From an uncultured Clostridia bacterium (GTDB lineage: Bacteria > Bacillota > Clostridia > TANB77 > CAG-508): a stretch of 9,507 bases of DNA. Below are positions 1 through 5,356 of this stretch, one piece after another. The stretch spans positions 16,641-26,147 of the forward strand of contig CAPBNZ010000021.1 of assembly GCA_948585895.1 (NCBI GenBank). The letters are read 5' to 3'. Each line of letters begins with the position of its first letter. Positions within the stretch are counted from its first letter, which is position 1. Below the pieces are notes generated by a model. It worked only from the letters and a program-made list of their open reading frames with translations. It did not search any database and was not told where the DNA came from. A program made the position numbers and the translations under genes.

Positions 1-611
1 TTAATCTTATTCAATATATAGCATCTATTTTTTTGAACAAAAACAGAAAGGCTTTTACTAATCAGGCGATAAAAATAGACATGCTATTAGTGTTGATAAC
101 AATAGTGATACCCATTATTTTTGTGTGGAAAAAAATAGAAATAAACTTGATTATTGTACCACCTTTTGTAATTTTATATTTTTTATTTCAATACTTAAAT
201 AATAATGTGCATAAATTATATTTAGGAAAAGAAGATAAACAAATTGAAAATCAAATCCAGGAAGAACAAGAAAAAGAAAAAGGGAACACAAGAAAAACGA
301 TTCTATATATTATTGTTTTAATTGGAACAGGAATTTTATTATATGTAATAGGCGATTTATTAGGGGAAACATTAAATAATTTATGTAATCAATTTAATGT
401 GTCTCAAAAAATAATAGGAATTTTACTTGGTTTTATTACCAGTATACCTGAACTAATTACTTTCTTTGAAGCACAAAAACACTATAAAATGCAAAAAGAT
501 AATGAGATATTAGGTGTAGTAGAAGCAACGAATAATCTTTTAACTTCGAATATTCTCAATTTGTTTGTAATTCAATCACTTGGCATTATAATTTATAGTA
601 TATTTTATTAA
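1..611 (+). CDS. Na+/Ca2+ exchanger-type cation transporter, C-terminal part (5' end outside window)
   Basis: The reading frame (codons from position 3) is open to the left window edge, so the first TTG at 33 is probably internal and the gene is truncated by the window. The visible part has two hydrophobic stretches, then a charged Glu/Lys-rich cytoplasmic loop (about 225-295 nt), then three or more TM segments. The second half carries a CaCA-family alpha-repeat signature: G-F-I-T-S-I-P-E-L near nt 430-460, followed by the VVEATNNLLTSNILNLF segment, which resembles the family's G-SN-x-x-N motif. The family exchanges Ca2+ or a similar cation against Na+ or H+ across the cell membrane. Ion specificity cannot be told from half a protein. 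Only a very weak A/T-only hairpin (629-642) follows the stop. Family assignment is fairly sure; the gene name is not. Confidence 0.75.
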   Translation, partial: NLIQYIASIFLNKNRKAFTNQAIKIDMLLVLITIVIPIIFVWKKIEINLIIVPPFVILYFLFQYLNNNVHKLYLGKEDKQIENQIQEEQEKEKGNTRKTILYIIVLIGTGILLYVIGDLLGETLNNLCNQFNVSQKIIGILLGFITSIPELITFFEAQKHYKMQKDNEILGVVEATNNLLTSNILNLFVIQSLGIIIYSIFY

Positions 612-640
612 ATAAGAAGATGGAGGTAAAAAACTAGTTT

Positions 641-826
641 TTATAATTTTTTTAAAAATCTTTGAAAAAAAGAACTTTTATTAATGTGTAGAAATTTTAA
701 TTTCAAAAATTTTAATATTCCACAAATTGTAAATAAAATAAGAAACAATAGTAGGATAATTAAGATTTGTTGTGATTTTTTTTCGCTGGCTAATGAATAA
801 AAATAAATTAAATAATTTGCTAACAT
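641..826 (-). CDS. Possible small single-pass membrane protein (61 aa), function unknown
   Basis: This is a short minus-strand frame beginning at an ATG (824-826) with an AAAGGTGG ribosome binding site about 8 nt upstream. A GTG four codons earlier (836-838) lies inside that site and is less likely. The predicted protein has a polar/aromatic N-terminus, one long Leu/Ile/Phe-rich membrane helix (about residues 21-42) and a basic Lys/Phe tail. A promoter-like sequence lies directly upstream (859-887). I recognise no family. An eight-A run in the coding strand near codons 15-17 could hide a frameshift, and AT-rich DNA throws up hydrophobic frames by chance. The well-placed start signals are the main support. 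Confidence 0.4.
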   Translation of the reverse strand: MLANYLIYFYSLASEKKSQQILIILLLFLILFTICGILKFLKLKFLHINKSSFFQRFLKKL

Positions 827-858
827 AATATATTCCACCTTTACACTTTATATGGAAT

Positions 859-900
859 AGTTTACCAGACAATAAATGACAAGTCAACATCATATGTTGA
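859..900 (-). promoter_or_regulatory. Sigma-A promoter with palindromic operator over the -35 box, upstream of the small membrane ORF
   Basis: Read on the minus strand, TTGACT (887-882) is followed after exactly 17 nt by TAAACT (864-859), a plausible vegetative promoter reading toward the 61-residue frame. A 17-nt palindrome, TCAACAT-cat-ATGTTGA (884-900), overlaps the -35 box, a position typical of a repressor operator. The XRE-type regulator at 1049-1486 is the nearest candidate binder, but that link is only inferred from proximity. Confidence 0.45.
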
Positions 901-960
901 AAATAATATAAAAAGTTGTTAGCTTTAGATAATGTTTAGGAAGTAGTAATAATTTAAAGT

Positions 961-1086
961 TGAAATCTATTATTTTTACACCTTGTGTATCGAAATTACA
1001 AAGATAAAGAAAGGTTTGTAGAGTTTCAATCGTATGGACTATTGCTATTTAGTAGTCTATGTGGTGTGACAAAATAATAGATTTCA
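961..1086. repeat. 126-bp element with 16-bp perfect terminal inverted repeats (MITE-like)
   Basis: The left end TGAAATCTATTATTTT (961-976) is an exact reverse complement of the right end (1071-1086). The match continues inward as ACACC (978-982) against GGTGT (1063-1067) after a small asymmetric internal loop. A second, smaller inverted repeat GACTA/TAGTC lies inside (about 1038-1058). Flanking sequences TTTAAAGT (left) and TTTTAAGT (right) agree at 7 of 8 bases, perhaps a decayed target duplication. No transposase is encoded. The right arm contains the last 12 codons and stop of the XRE gene. It could be a miniature transposable element or simply a long RNA stem in the XRE 3' end. Confidence 0.45.
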
Positions 1087-1486
1087 TTTTAAGTTTATAA
1101 TATTGTTTTGTTATGATAAGTCTTTTATGAAAATGGTAATGTCTTTTATAATATTTAATGTATAATAGACAAGCATTTAGGACACGCGTGTTTGTAATTT
1201 GCTTTTCAGAGTATTTTTCCAAAAGCTTTTTAGTTTTTGTAATTACACTATCATCAAGACCATATAGAATATAATCAGCAGAATGCCCACTTAATGTTCT
1301 TAATTTTTTAATACTTTTATATACTAGATTTCCTTTTCCATCTTCTACTAATCCCAAGAATTGACCAGAAACACCAATTGCTTTTGCTAATTGAGTTTTA
1401 TTCATATGTAATTCATTTTCTCTAATAGATTGGATTCTTTTTCCTCTTTCTATTTGTTCTAGATTGATACTATGATTGCTATCCAT
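1049..1486 (-). CDS. XRE/Cro-CI-type helix-turn-helix transcriptional regulator
   Basis: A 145-residue protein with a typical HTH_3 fold at about residues 16-77: RIQSIREN, then the helix-turn-helix MNKTQLAKAIGVSGQFLGLVEDG, a third helix region around KSIKKLRTLSG, and a terminal GHSADYILYGLD block often seen in Firmicutes XRE proteins. The start is an ATG preceded by AAGGAGG at good spacing. Residues 78-110 are probably helical; from about 110 on the chain is rich in Lys, Tyr and His, and its last 12 codons lie in the inverted-repeat element (961-1086). The C-terminus may therefore have been altered by an insertion. The gene is divergent from the response regulator gene at 1624 with a 137-nt gap, so it is a natural candidate to regulate that promoter or its own. 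DNA target and ligand are unknown. Confidence 0.85.
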   Translation of the reverse strand: MDSNHSINLEQIERGKRIQSIRENELHMNKTQLAKAIGVSGQFLGLVEDGKGNLVYKSIKKLRTLSGHSADYILYGLDDSVITKTKKLLEKYSEKQITNTRVLNACLLYIKYYKRHYHFHKRLIITKQYYKLKMKSIILSHHIDY

Positions 1487-1584
1487 TGTAAAACCTCCTT
1501 GTACTTTTTGTTCATTTTATAGGAAAGAAATGATAATGGGATAGAAAAATGTTTTATTCTAAGGTGGAATTTTATGAGAAAATG

Positions 1585-1593
1585 TGGTATATT
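1585..1593 (+). promoter_or_regulatory. Extended -10 promoter for the response regulator gene
   Basis: TGGTATATT matches the extended -10 form (TG-n-TATAAT with one change) 31 nt upstream of the ATG at 1624. No good -35 box is visible 17 nt upstream, as is common for extended -10 or activator-dependent promoters. The predicted transcript would start near 1600. Confidence 0.45.
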
Positions 1594-1623
1594 ATCTACA
1601 TAAGAATGAAAAGGAGGAAATGT

Positions 1624-2412
1624 ATGGAATCCAAACCTATGAAAATAGTAATCATAGAGGATGACATTCAGGATTGCAATCATTTTATTGCTTGTATTAA
1701 GAAACGAAAAGATGTAGAATTAGTCGCACTAACAGATTCAGATATAGAAGGTCTAAAATATGTAAAATTAAAACAACCAGAGGGAATTGTATTAGATTTA
1801 GAATTAAATCATAGTATAACAGGCAATGCAGATTCTTTAGAATTCTTATCAAACTTAAGAAAACTGAATTTGAATTATCAACCAATTGTAATTGTAACAA
1901 CTCATGTAAATTCAAAAAGAACTTATGATATTCTTCATAGAGAAGGAGCAGACCTTATTTTATATAAAGACCAACCAAATTATTCATGTGACTATGTCTT
2001 AAATAAGTTTCTTACCTTAAGAGAATCCACACCAAAACAAACCATTGAAACTTTTAAAGAGGATTTGAAGGAAAGTGAAAGCAAAATATCAAATTGTATT
2101 TATCATGAATTAGACTTAATAGGTGTAACAGCAAAGTTAAAAGGAAGACAATATGTTCATGATACTATCTTATATTTGATACAAAATGAAGGAAAAAATA
2201 CGAATGTTATTCAACATTTAACTAAGATTTATAAAAAATCTGGTAATACAATTACAAATGGAATACAAAATGCAATTATACATGCATGGAGAGTATCTTC
2301 AATTGAAGATTTAACAACTTATTATACAGCAAGAGTAAACTATGAAACAGGAATTCCAACACCAATGGAGTTTATCTATTATTATGTAGATAAAATAAAA
2401 AAGCAAATCTAG
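1624..2412 (+). CDS. Response regulator with Spo0A-like DNA-binding output domain
   Basis: The best start is the ATG at 1624, which has AAGGAGG 7 nt upstream; earlier in-frame ATGs (1606, 1549) have no such site. The 262-residue product has a receiver domain at residues 6-118: acidic cluster E12-D13-D14, phosphoacceptor D58 in IVLDLEL, T92 and switch-region K115. Residues about 155-262 match the Spo0A C-terminal effector: an LIGVTAKLKGRQYVHDTI block, a helix-turn-helix with a GIQNAIIHAW recognition helix, and a PTPMEFIYYYVDKI end matching PTNSEFIAMVADKL of Spo0A. The Glu-Arg...Arg residues of the Spo0A recognition helix (VERAIRHAI) are here Thr-Asn...Gln, so the DNA target should differ from the classical 0A box. 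It is not the true Spo0A. With the kinase at 2739 it probably forms a two-component pair. A hairpin terminator overlaps the stop. Confidence 0.85.
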   Translation: MESKPMKIVIIEDDIQDCNHFIACIKKRKDVELVALTDSDIEGLKYVKLKQPEGIVLDLELNHSITGNADSLEFLSNLRKLNLNYQPIVIVTTHVNSKRTYDILHREGADLILYKDQPNYSCDYVLNKFLTLRESTPKQTIETFKEDLKESESKISNCIYHELDLIGVTAKLKGRQYVHDTILYLIQNEGKNTNVIQHLTKIYKKSGNTITNGIQNAIIHAWRVSSIEDLTTYYTARVNYETGIPTPMEFIYYYVDKIKKQI

Positions 2413-2434
2413 TAGAAAATACTAGATTTTTTTA
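2405..2434 (+). terminator. Rho-independent terminator of the response regulator gene
   Basis: Perfect 10-bp stem AAATCTAGTA / TACTAGATTT with a GAAAA loop, followed by a T-rich tail. The TAG stop codon lies within the 5' arm. Confidence 0.75.
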
Positions 2435-2471
2435 TTTCCCACCATTTTTCGCTATCTTTTTCTATTAATAG

Positions 2472-2508
2472 ATACCGTTTATTTGTAAATAATAAATGGT
2501 ATTTTTTT
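2472..2508 (+). terminator. Second terminator-like hairpin upstream of the Trp-rich peptide gene
   Basis: A 12-bp stem ATACCGTTTATT / AATAAATGGTAT (one G-U pair) with a 7-nt loop runs straight into a T7 tract. It is only about 40 nt after the first terminator and 45 nt before the peptide start, so it may be a backup terminator or an attenuator controlling peptide expression. The 3' arm also contains TGGTATTTT, a weak extended -10 candidate for the peptide transcript. Confidence 0.65.
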
Positions 2509-2552
2509 ATTAACAGCATGGAGAAAACGAAATTAAAAAGGTGGTGATAGTT

Positions 2553-2606
2553 ATGTTAGATTGGTGGGAAGACCTTTGTAGATGGGTAAGTCGTTGGGTT
2601 GGATAA
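2553..2606 (+). CDS. Trp-rich 17-residue leaderless peptide, candidate signal peptide
   Basis: A very short gene encoding MLDWWEDLCRWVSRWVG. It is preceded at 5 nt by AAGGTGGTGAT (2538-2548), which matches the extended anti-Shine-Dalgarno complement AAGGAGGTGAT at all but one base, one of the strongest translation signals in the window. On a helical wheel, charged and polar residues (D3, E6, D7, R10, S13, R14, G17) fall on one face; four Trp, two Val, two Leu and Cys9 fall on the other, with E6/R10 able to form a salt bridge. There is no cleavable leader, no Agr-type precursor tail and no AgrB nearby. The stretch is about 43% GC in AT-rich surroundings. It sits between a response regulator and a peptide-receptor-type kinase, so a secreted or membrane-active signal, in the style of phenol-soluble modulins or short pheromones, is inferred. 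Alternatives are a toxin or leader peptide. Confidence 0.65.
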   Translation: MLDWWEDLCRWVSRWVG

Positions 2607-2653
2607 AACCTAATAAAACTTAAAAGTACATATAATTTAAAATCCTTATGAGT

Positions 2654-2690
2654 AAAGATAATCATATAAGAAATTATATTGATTATCTTT
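2654..2690 (+). terminator. Strong hairpin between peptide gene and kinase gene (terminator or attenuator)
   Basis: An 11-bp perfect stem AAAGATAATCA (2654-2664) / TGATTATCTTT (2680-2690) continues as TATAA / TTATA, with one bulged T, around a GAAA loop. The tail ATTATTTTAG is T-rich but not a clean U-run, so termination may be partial. This would give an abundant short peptide transcript with little read-through into the kinase. The -35 box of the kinase promoter lies in its 3' arm. Confidence 0.6.
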
Positions 2691-2707
2691 ATTATTTTAG
2701 ATATAAT
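2679..2707 (+). promoter_or_regulatory. Sigma-A promoter of the sensor kinase gene
   Basis: TTGATT (2679-2684), a 17-nt spacer and a consensus TATAAT (2702-2707) lie 31 nt upstream of the ATG at 2739. The in-frame TTG at 2679 falls inside the -35 box, which argues that translation starts at 2739. Confidence 0.65.
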
Positions 2708-2738
2708 ATTAAAAGAAGTAAGAAATGGGGCTAAAGAT

Positions 2739-4145
2739 ATGAATTATACGATTGGTTTAGAAGAAATAAATATTAGTATATACATTTTAAAATTATTTTG
2801 TATTAGCTTAGGAACTTACTATGCAATGCTAAAAAATACTAATACAAAAGATAATAAAATAAAAATCATCATGAGTATGATAGGAATTTCAGTAGTCTGT
2901 GGAATTATAAAAAATACATGTAATTTTATGATTAGTCTAATATGTTTAGGATTACTATTATCATTAGTTTTTACCAAAATTAACAAAGGAAGTATGGGAT
3001 ATTATATTGTAATTACAATCATAAATTTAAGCATTAATTATAGCTTATTTATAGTAGCAGTATTAGTAAGTTATTTTCCAAATAGAATTTTAAATATTAG
3101 AGATAATTATATTAGCTTTGTCAGTATTACCGCTATTTATTCTACATTAATTTATCTATTTTTTAGAATAAAAAAATTTAGAAAAGGATTTAGTTTTTTA
3201 AAAGAAAGACTAATAAGTGAGTATTTTGATATTCCGATTTTGAGTGTTAGTGTAATTATTTTATTCATTATTATTATCTTATCAAATTACAAAGTAAAAT
3301 TTACAGGAAGTCTTTTAATGGGATTAATAATATCATCTATTATCATGTTTATCACTATCCAAAAATCCTTACAATTATATTATAAACAAAAATTATTTAT
3401 TCAAGAGTTAAATGAAACAAAAGCAGAATTAGAAAAGAAAAAGCAAGAAATAGAGGAACTAGAAAAAGAAAACTTGAACTTTAGTAAAGTAAGTCATTCT
3501 ATTGCACACAGGCAAAAGTCATTAGAATATAAATTAAGTCAGTTAATGTTAAATCATGAGGTTGCCTCTGAGATAGACTTAAAAGATAGGCTAGAAGCGA
3601 TAACAAAAGAATTTCGAAAAGAGCCAAAAGTAGAATTAGCTAAAACGGGTATTTCCGAAATTGATGACATGCTTGCTTATATGCAAGCAGAGTGTAGTAA
3701 TAATAAAATAGACTTTCAGATTCAAATAAATGGAAATATATATCATATGATTAATAATTATATTGATAAAGGAAAGTTAGAAATTTTGTTAGCTGACCAT
3801 ATAAAAAATGCAATAATAGCTATTAATTCTTCTCGTAATATAAACAGGAGTATTTTAGTAAGATTAGGCAGAATAGAAGGGGGTTATAGTTTATATGTGT
3901 ATGACTCTGGTATTGAATTTGAAAAAGATGCATTCGTTAATTTAGGTAAAAGACCATATACAACACATATTGATGATGGAGGAACAGGAATAGGATTTGT
4001 GAATACTTTTGATACATTAAAACAATACCACGCAAGCATGGTGATAGAGGAATATGGAGAACCTTGTGACAATAATTATACAAAAGTAATTCAAATAAAG
4101 TTTGACAAAAAGGATGAATTTAAAATTTCTTCTTACCGTGAGTAA
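2739..4145 (+). CDS. Multi-TM GHKL (AgrC-like) sensor histidine kinase
   Basis: The ATG at 2739 is chosen because GGGG lies 8 nt upstream and a promoter ends at 2707; the frame runs back to a TTG at 2679 with no ribosome site. The 468-residue protein has six or seven membrane helices over residues 10-208, the layout of peptide-receptor kinases such as AgrC. A charged coiled coil follows (about 216-248), then a dimerisation/phosphotransfer helix with H253 and H257 in SHSIAHRQ, replacing the HDxxN motif of AgrC. The C-terminal GHKL ATPase has N357 in DHIKNAIIAI (N box), D389 in DSGIEF (D box) and the G-rich loop GGTGIGF at 414-420. It probably autophosphorylates in response to an extracellular or membrane ligand and signals to the Spo0A-like regulator at 1624. 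The adjacent Trp-rich peptide is the obvious candidate ligand, but this is inference. No clear terminator follows. Confidence 0.85.
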   Translation: MNYTIGLEEINISIYILKLFCISLGTYYAMLKNTNTKDNKIKIIMSMIGISVVCGIIKNTCNFMISLICLGLLLSLVFTKINKGSMGYYIVITIINLSINYSLFIVAVLVSYFPNRILNIRDNYISFVSITAIYSTLIYLFFRIKKFRKGFSFLKERLISEYFDIPILSVSVIILFIIIILSNYKVKFTGSLLMGLIISSIIMFITIQKSLQLYYKQKLFIQELNETKAELEKKKQEIEELEKENLNFSKVSHSIAHRQKSLEYKLSQLMLNHEVASEIDLKDRLEAITKEFRKEPKVELAKTGISEIDDMLAYMQAECSNNKIDFQIQINGNIYHMINNYIDKGKLEILLADHIKNAIIAINSSRNINRSILVRLGRIEGGYSLYVYDSGIEFEKDAFVNLGKRPYTTHIDDGGTGIGFVNTFDTLKQYHASMVIEEYGEPCDNNYTKVIQIKFDKKDEFKISSYRE

Positions 4146-4225
4146 AATAGTAACAGAATAAAAGATTTATGATAAAATGTAAATATATGATATAAAAAGA
4201 GGCAATATAAAAAATTCAAAATTAC

Positions 4226-4254
4226 TTGACAAGGATAATGAATTGATATATAAT
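4226..4254 (+). promoter_or_regulatory. Consensus sigma-A promoter of infC-rpmI-rplT
   Basis: TTGACA (4226-4231), a 17-nt spacer and TATAAT (4249-4254) are perfect matches to the vegetative consensus. Transcription should start at about 4261, exactly where the structured leader begins. Confidence 0.9.
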
Positions 4255-4260
4255 ATAGTT

Positions 4261-4386
4261 TGTTACAAGAAGAAGTCAAACTTCTCACCTAATCCAAACA
4301 AGGAAAAAGGTTAGAAATTAAATAAACCCAGAGTTTATACTTAGGACTTTATTTTTGATTTGACTTGTAACAAAGTCAAATTTTTT
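4261..4386 (+). promoter_or_regulatory. L20-type attenuator leader of the infC operon
   Basis: A structured leader ending in a terminator: stem ATTTGACTT (4358-4366) / AAGTCAAAT (4373-4381), loop GTAACA, then T's. The first transcribed bases TGTTACAAG (4261-4269) plus TCAAA (4276-4280) are complementary to TTTGACTTGTAACA (4359-4372), a 14-bp pairing with a 6-nt bulge that would open the terminator. Between these arms lie small hairpins (AGAAG/CTTCT, and CTAA-CC/GGTTAG at 4289-4314) and a GAGTTTATAC...AGGACT segment resembling conserved bases of the Bacillus infC leader. In the known system, ribosomal protein L20 binds a mimic of its 23S rRNA site and causes premature termination, so excess L20 shuts down its own operon. 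Assignment rests on position, mutually exclusive pairings and partial conserved sequence. The rest of 4146-4449 shows no gene. Confidence 0.75.
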
Positions 4387-4482
4387 ATATTGTAGGAATT
4401 TTCAATCAAAGAGAGAAAAGTTTCATACAAAATAAATAGGCATAACAAAGTGAAGAATTTTTATTTTATGGAGGTGTTTTTT

Positions 4483-4998
4483 ATCAAACAAGAATTACCA
4501 ATCAACAGACAAATAAGAGCAAAAGAAGTACAATTAATAGAGGATAATGGACAGAAAGCAGGAGTAATTTCATTGGAGCAAGCCTTAGAAAAAGCAGAAA
4601 GCAAAAATTTAGATTTAGTATTAGTTGCTCCTAATAACAATCCACCAGTATGCAAGATTATGAACTATGGAAAATATAAATTTGAGCAAGCTAAAAAAGA
4701 AAAAGAGGCAAAGAAAAAACAGAAAGTTCTTGAAATAAAAGAGTTAAGAGTAACGCCTAATATTGAAGAACATGATTTTAGTTTCAAATGTAAAAATGCA
4801 AGAAAGTTTTTAACAGATGGAAACAAAGTCAAAATAACAGTTAGATTTAGAGGTAGAGAAGTAAACAATGCAAAAGCAGGAGAGGCAGTATTAAAAAAAT
4901 TTATTGAAACCTTGGAAGATATTGCAACAGTTGAGAAACCACCTAAATTGGAAGGTAGAAATATGTTCACTATTTTAGCTAAAAAAGCAGATAAATAA
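4483..4998 (+). CDS. infC: Translation initiation factor IF-3, probable AUC start
   Basis: A 171-residue protein matching IF-3 throughout. The N-domain begins LPINRQIRAKEVQLIEDNGQKAG and contains NPPVCKIMNYGKYKFE. A Lys-rich linker (about residues 66-78) follows, then the C-domain with ELRVTPNIEEHDF and the VRFRGREV segment. IF-3 binds the 30S subunit, prevents early 50S joining and rejects wrong start codons and initiator tRNA. The ribosome site GGAGGTG (4470-4476) points at ATC 4483-4485, 6 nt downstream. In-frame ATG 4468 and GTG 4474 overlap that site and GTG 4450 lies before it; none has a good site of its own. Rare starts (AUU, AUA, AUC) are typical of infC and let IF-3 repress its own translation. 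The gene is first in the operon with rpmI 46 nt on. Confidence 0.95.
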   Translation: MKQELPINRQIRAKEVQLIEDNGQKAGVISLEQALEKAESKNLDLVLVAPNNNPPVCKIMNYGKYKFEQAKKEKEAKKKQKVLEIKELRVTPNIEEHDFSFKCKNARKFLTDGNKVKITVRFRGREVNNAKAGEAVLKKFIETLEDIATVEKPPKLEGRNMFTILAKKADK

Positions 4999-5044
4999 AA
5001 TATCTGTCTATATATAAAAGAAATAAACGAAAGGAGTTATCATT

Positions 5045-5248
5045 ATGCCAAAATTAAAAACCAATAAAGCTGCTAAAAAAAGATATTCATTAACAGCTAC
5101 AGGAAAAGTTAAAAGAACAAAATCAAACAGAAGACACTTATTAGCAAATAAAACAAGAAGACAAAAGAAAACAGGAAAAATTCAAAATGCTTATGCAGAC
5201 AAGACCTGTGAAAATACAATCAAAAAATTATTGCCATATGGTAATTAA
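5045..5248 (+). CDS. rpmI: 50S ribosomal protein L35
   Basis: A 67-residue, strongly basic protein matching bL35, including the opening MPKLKTNKAAKKRY, the central GKVKRTKSNRRHLL and a final LLPYG. The usual length is about 64-66 residues, so it is complete. The start has AAAGGAG upstream. L35 is a late-assembling protein of the large subunit near the 23S rRNA core. It lies between infC and rplT in the standard order and is expected to be co-transcribed and L20-controlled. Confidence 0.97.
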   Translation: MPKLKTNKAAKKRYSLTATGKVKRTKSNRRHLLANKTRRQKKTGKIQNAYADKTCENTIKKLLPYGN

Positions 5249-5277
5249 ATCAAATAATTGTAAAAAGTAGATGACAA

Positions 5278-5330
5278 AGGGGAGGGATATTTCGTATCTA
5301 AAGAAAGATTCTTGAAATAAAAAGACCCCT
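5278..5330 (+). promoter_or_regulatory. Possible structured RNA element between rpmI and rplT
   Basis: AGGGG (5278-5282) can pair with CCCCT (5326-5330), enclosing two short hairpins, GATA-tttcg-TATC (5286-5298) and one around AAGA/TCTT (5301-5313), in a possible three-way junction. The gap of 108 nt is long for genes within this operon. It ends just before the rplT ribosome site, so it could modulate rplT translation. The pairings are short, so this is tentative. Confidence 0.3.
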
Positions 5331-5356
5331 ATCAATAAAAAAGGAAGGTGAAATAA

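Noticed and set aside
629..642. AAAAACTAGTTTTT palindrome as a terminator for the exchanger gene
   Set aside because: Only five A-T pairs with a four-base loop; too weak to call, although a T-rich stretch follows.
681..893. A 70-codon minus-strand frame overlapping the small membrane protein frame
   Set aside because: It starts inside the promoter region of the better-supported frame, has no ribosome binding site and shows no recognisable composition or domain.
1034..1069. An 11-residue frame (MDYCYLVVYVV) inside the inverted-repeat element
   Set aside because: The nearest purine-rich AAAGG lies about 20 nt upstream, too far to act as a ribosome site, and it is antisense to the XRE gene end.
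2448..2454. TTCGCTA as a Spo0A box-like site upstream of the peptide gene
   Set aside because: It matches TTCGACA at only 5 of 7 bases, it lies between two terminators, and the local regulator has lost the Spo0A base-contacting residues.
3884..4072. Minus-strand open frame within the kinase gene
   Set aside because: It lies entirely antisense to the conserved ATPase domain and has no start signals.
4461..4970. Two minus-strand open frames antisense to infC
   Set aside because: Low-complexity mirror frames of a conserved core gene, with no ribosome sites.
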